Assembly: GCA_937863215.1 (NCBI GenBank)
Contig: CALMFQ010000152.1
Span: 1 to 13,845, forward strand
DNA length: 13,845 nt
Reading direction: 5' to 3'
Source: an uncultured Pseudomonadota bacterium
Lineage (GTDB): Bacteria > Pseudomonadota > Gammaproteobacteria > Burkholderiales > SCOH01
The position numbers were made by a program, and so were the translations under genes. The notes beneath the pieces are model-generated. The model was not told the origin of the DNA. It saw nothing but the letters and a program-made list of their open reading frames with translations, and ran no database searches. Numbering within the stretch: the stretch's first letter is position 1; every line of letters starts with the position of its first letter. Positions 12,904-13,845 of this stretch are shown here, piece after piece.

Positions 12904-13845
12904 ATGCGTTTTGGCACGCCGCTGGCCCGCAATGCAATGCGGGTGATGTTGTTGGGCTCGGGAGAATTGGGCAAGGAAGTGCTGATCGCGCTGCAGCGGC
13001 TGGGGATCGAAACCATTGCCGTTGACCGCTACCCGAATGCGCCCGGCCATCAGGTGGCGCACCGCGCGCACGTGATCGACATGAGCGACCCGGCGCAGGT
13101 GCGCAAGCTGGTAGAGCAGGAGCGGCCGCACCTGATCGTGCCGGAAATCGAAGCGATTGCCACCGAAGAGCTGGAGCGCATCGAACACGAAGGCCTGGCG
13201 GAAGTGATCCCGACCGCGCGCGCCGCGCGGCTGACGATGAACCGCGAAGGCATCCGCCGCCTGGCCGCCGAAGAGCTGGGCCTGCCGACTTCGCCCTACG
13301 CCTTTGCCGATTCGCTGGCCGGGCTGCAGGCCGCCATCGACAACGGCATCGGCTATCCGTGTTTCATCAAGCCGGTGATGTCGTCATCGGGCAAGGGCCA
13401 GTCGCGCGTGACCGGGCCGGAGCAGGTGGCAGCGGCGTGGGATTACGCCGCATCCGGCAGCCGCGTCAACATGGGGCGGGTGATTGTCGAGGGCGCCATC
13501 GATTTCGACTACGAAATCACCCAGCTGACGGTGCGCGCCAATAGTGGCGATGGCGATATCGGCACTTATTTCTGCGAGCCGATCGGCCATCTGCAGGTGC
13601 ACGGCGATTATGTCGAATCGTGGCAGCCGCAGGCCATGTCGCAACTGGCCTTGCTGCGCGCGCGCGAAATCGCCAAGGCAGTCACCGACAACCTCGGCGG
13701 GCGTGGCATTTTCGGCGTCGAGCTATTCATCAAGGGCGATCAGGTGTGGTTCTCCGAAGTCAGCCCACGGCCGCACGACACCGGTCTGGTCACGCTCTGC
13801 TCGCAGCGTTTTTCCGAATTCGACATCCACGCCCGCGCCATTCTC
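12904..13845 (+). CDS. purT: Formate-dependent phosphoribosylglycinamide formyltransferase 2 (right end missing)
   Basis: The first 314 residues of an ATP-grasp enzyme of purine synthesis, which makes formyl-GAR from GAR, formate and ATP without tetrahydrofolate. The reading is open to the window edge. Landmarks: the N-terminal loop VMLLGSGELGKEV, the substrate motif IVPEIEAIATEEL (E81, E83), LTMNREGIRRLAAEELGLPT, the ATP-binding KPVMSSSGKGQS (K156 onward), the lid region RVIVEGAIDFDYEIT and the metal site GVELFIKGDQVWFSEVSPRPHDTG in two pieces (E273, E285). By comparison with the roughly 392-residue E. coli protein, about 80 C-terminal residues are cut off. GAGAGG seven bases before the ATG at 12904 supports this start over M12. 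Divergent from the chemoreceptor gene (114-base gap). Confidence 0.97.
   Translation, partial: MRFGTPLARNAMRVMLLGSGELGKEVLIALQRLGIETIAVDRYPNAPGHQVAHRAHVIDMSDPAQVRKLVEQERPHLIVPEIEAIATEELERIEHEGLAEVIPTARAARLTMNREGIRRLAAEELGLPTSPYAFADSLAGLQAAIDNGIGYPCFIKPVMSSSGKGQSRVTGPEQVAAAWDYAASGSRVNMGRVIVEGAIDFDYEITQLTVRANSGDGDIGTYFCEPIGHLQVHGDYVESWQPQAMSQLALLRAREIAKAVTDNLGGRGIFGVELFIKGDQVWFSEVSPRPHDTGLVTLCSQRFSEFDIHARAIL

Noticed and set aside
1..13845. Mobile elements, prophage, CRISPR, toxin-antitoxin or defence genes
   Set aside because: No integrase, transposase, direct-repeat array, tRNA-linked attachment site or unusual composition block was seen; all genes fit ordinary chromosomal families.

Overview
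The window is a GC-rich, densely packed chromosomal stretch. It reads as a betaproteobacterium, most plausibly of the order Neisseriales (Chromobacterium or Vogesella-like relatives). That placement rests on remembered protein similarity (the ETF-ubiquinone oxidoreductase with its acidic GTG-started N-terminus, the small cytoplasmic FKBP, PurT, and the ackA-fabI pair), not on a search; class-level confidence is fair, family-level is low. I see no phage, transposon, CRISPR array, tRNA or rRNA.

Layout. Positions 1-1673 (minus strand) hold a tightly overlapping four-gene operon: a small secreted PepSY-like protein, a cytochrome b561-type membrane protein, an OmpR-family response regulator and the N-terminus of its sensor kinase, which runs off the left edge. 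A tandem CTTAA-N6-CTTAA site sits just upstream, as expected for autoregulation by a QseB/PmrA-like regulator. An HD-GYP protein is divergent from it (1861-3162, plus). A strong bidirectional terminator separates it from the electron-transfer flavoprotein-ubiquinone oxidoreductase (3234-4892, minus), and a D-2-hydroxyacid dehydrogenase follows (5080-6030, minus). Divergent from that is a membrane-bound CHASE-like/GGDEF diguanylate cyclase (6120-7625, plus), whose 3' end overlaps a convergent DUF2189 membrane protein (7592-8377, minus). Acetate kinase and an enoyl-ACP reductase form an operon (8623-10618, plus), followed by a REP-like inverted repeat. A cytoplasmic FKBP prolyl isomerase and a methyl-accepting chemotaxis protein lie on the minus strand (10777-12789). 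The window ends inside purT (12904 onward, plus), divergent from the chemotaxis gene.

Together: much of the window is signalling (one two-component system, one c-di-GMP synthase, one probable c-di-GMP phosphodiesterase, one chemoreceptor) mixed with central metabolism (ETF-QO, hydroxyacid dehydrogenase, acetate kinase, FabI, PurT). The most system-like element is the PepSY/cytochrome b/two-component operon with its own apparent operator: its gene order suggests an envelope redox module whose expression is controlled by the regulator it encodes. Everything else is recognisable housekeeping or common signalling. Intergenic regions are short; none longer than about 250 bases lacks a gene.
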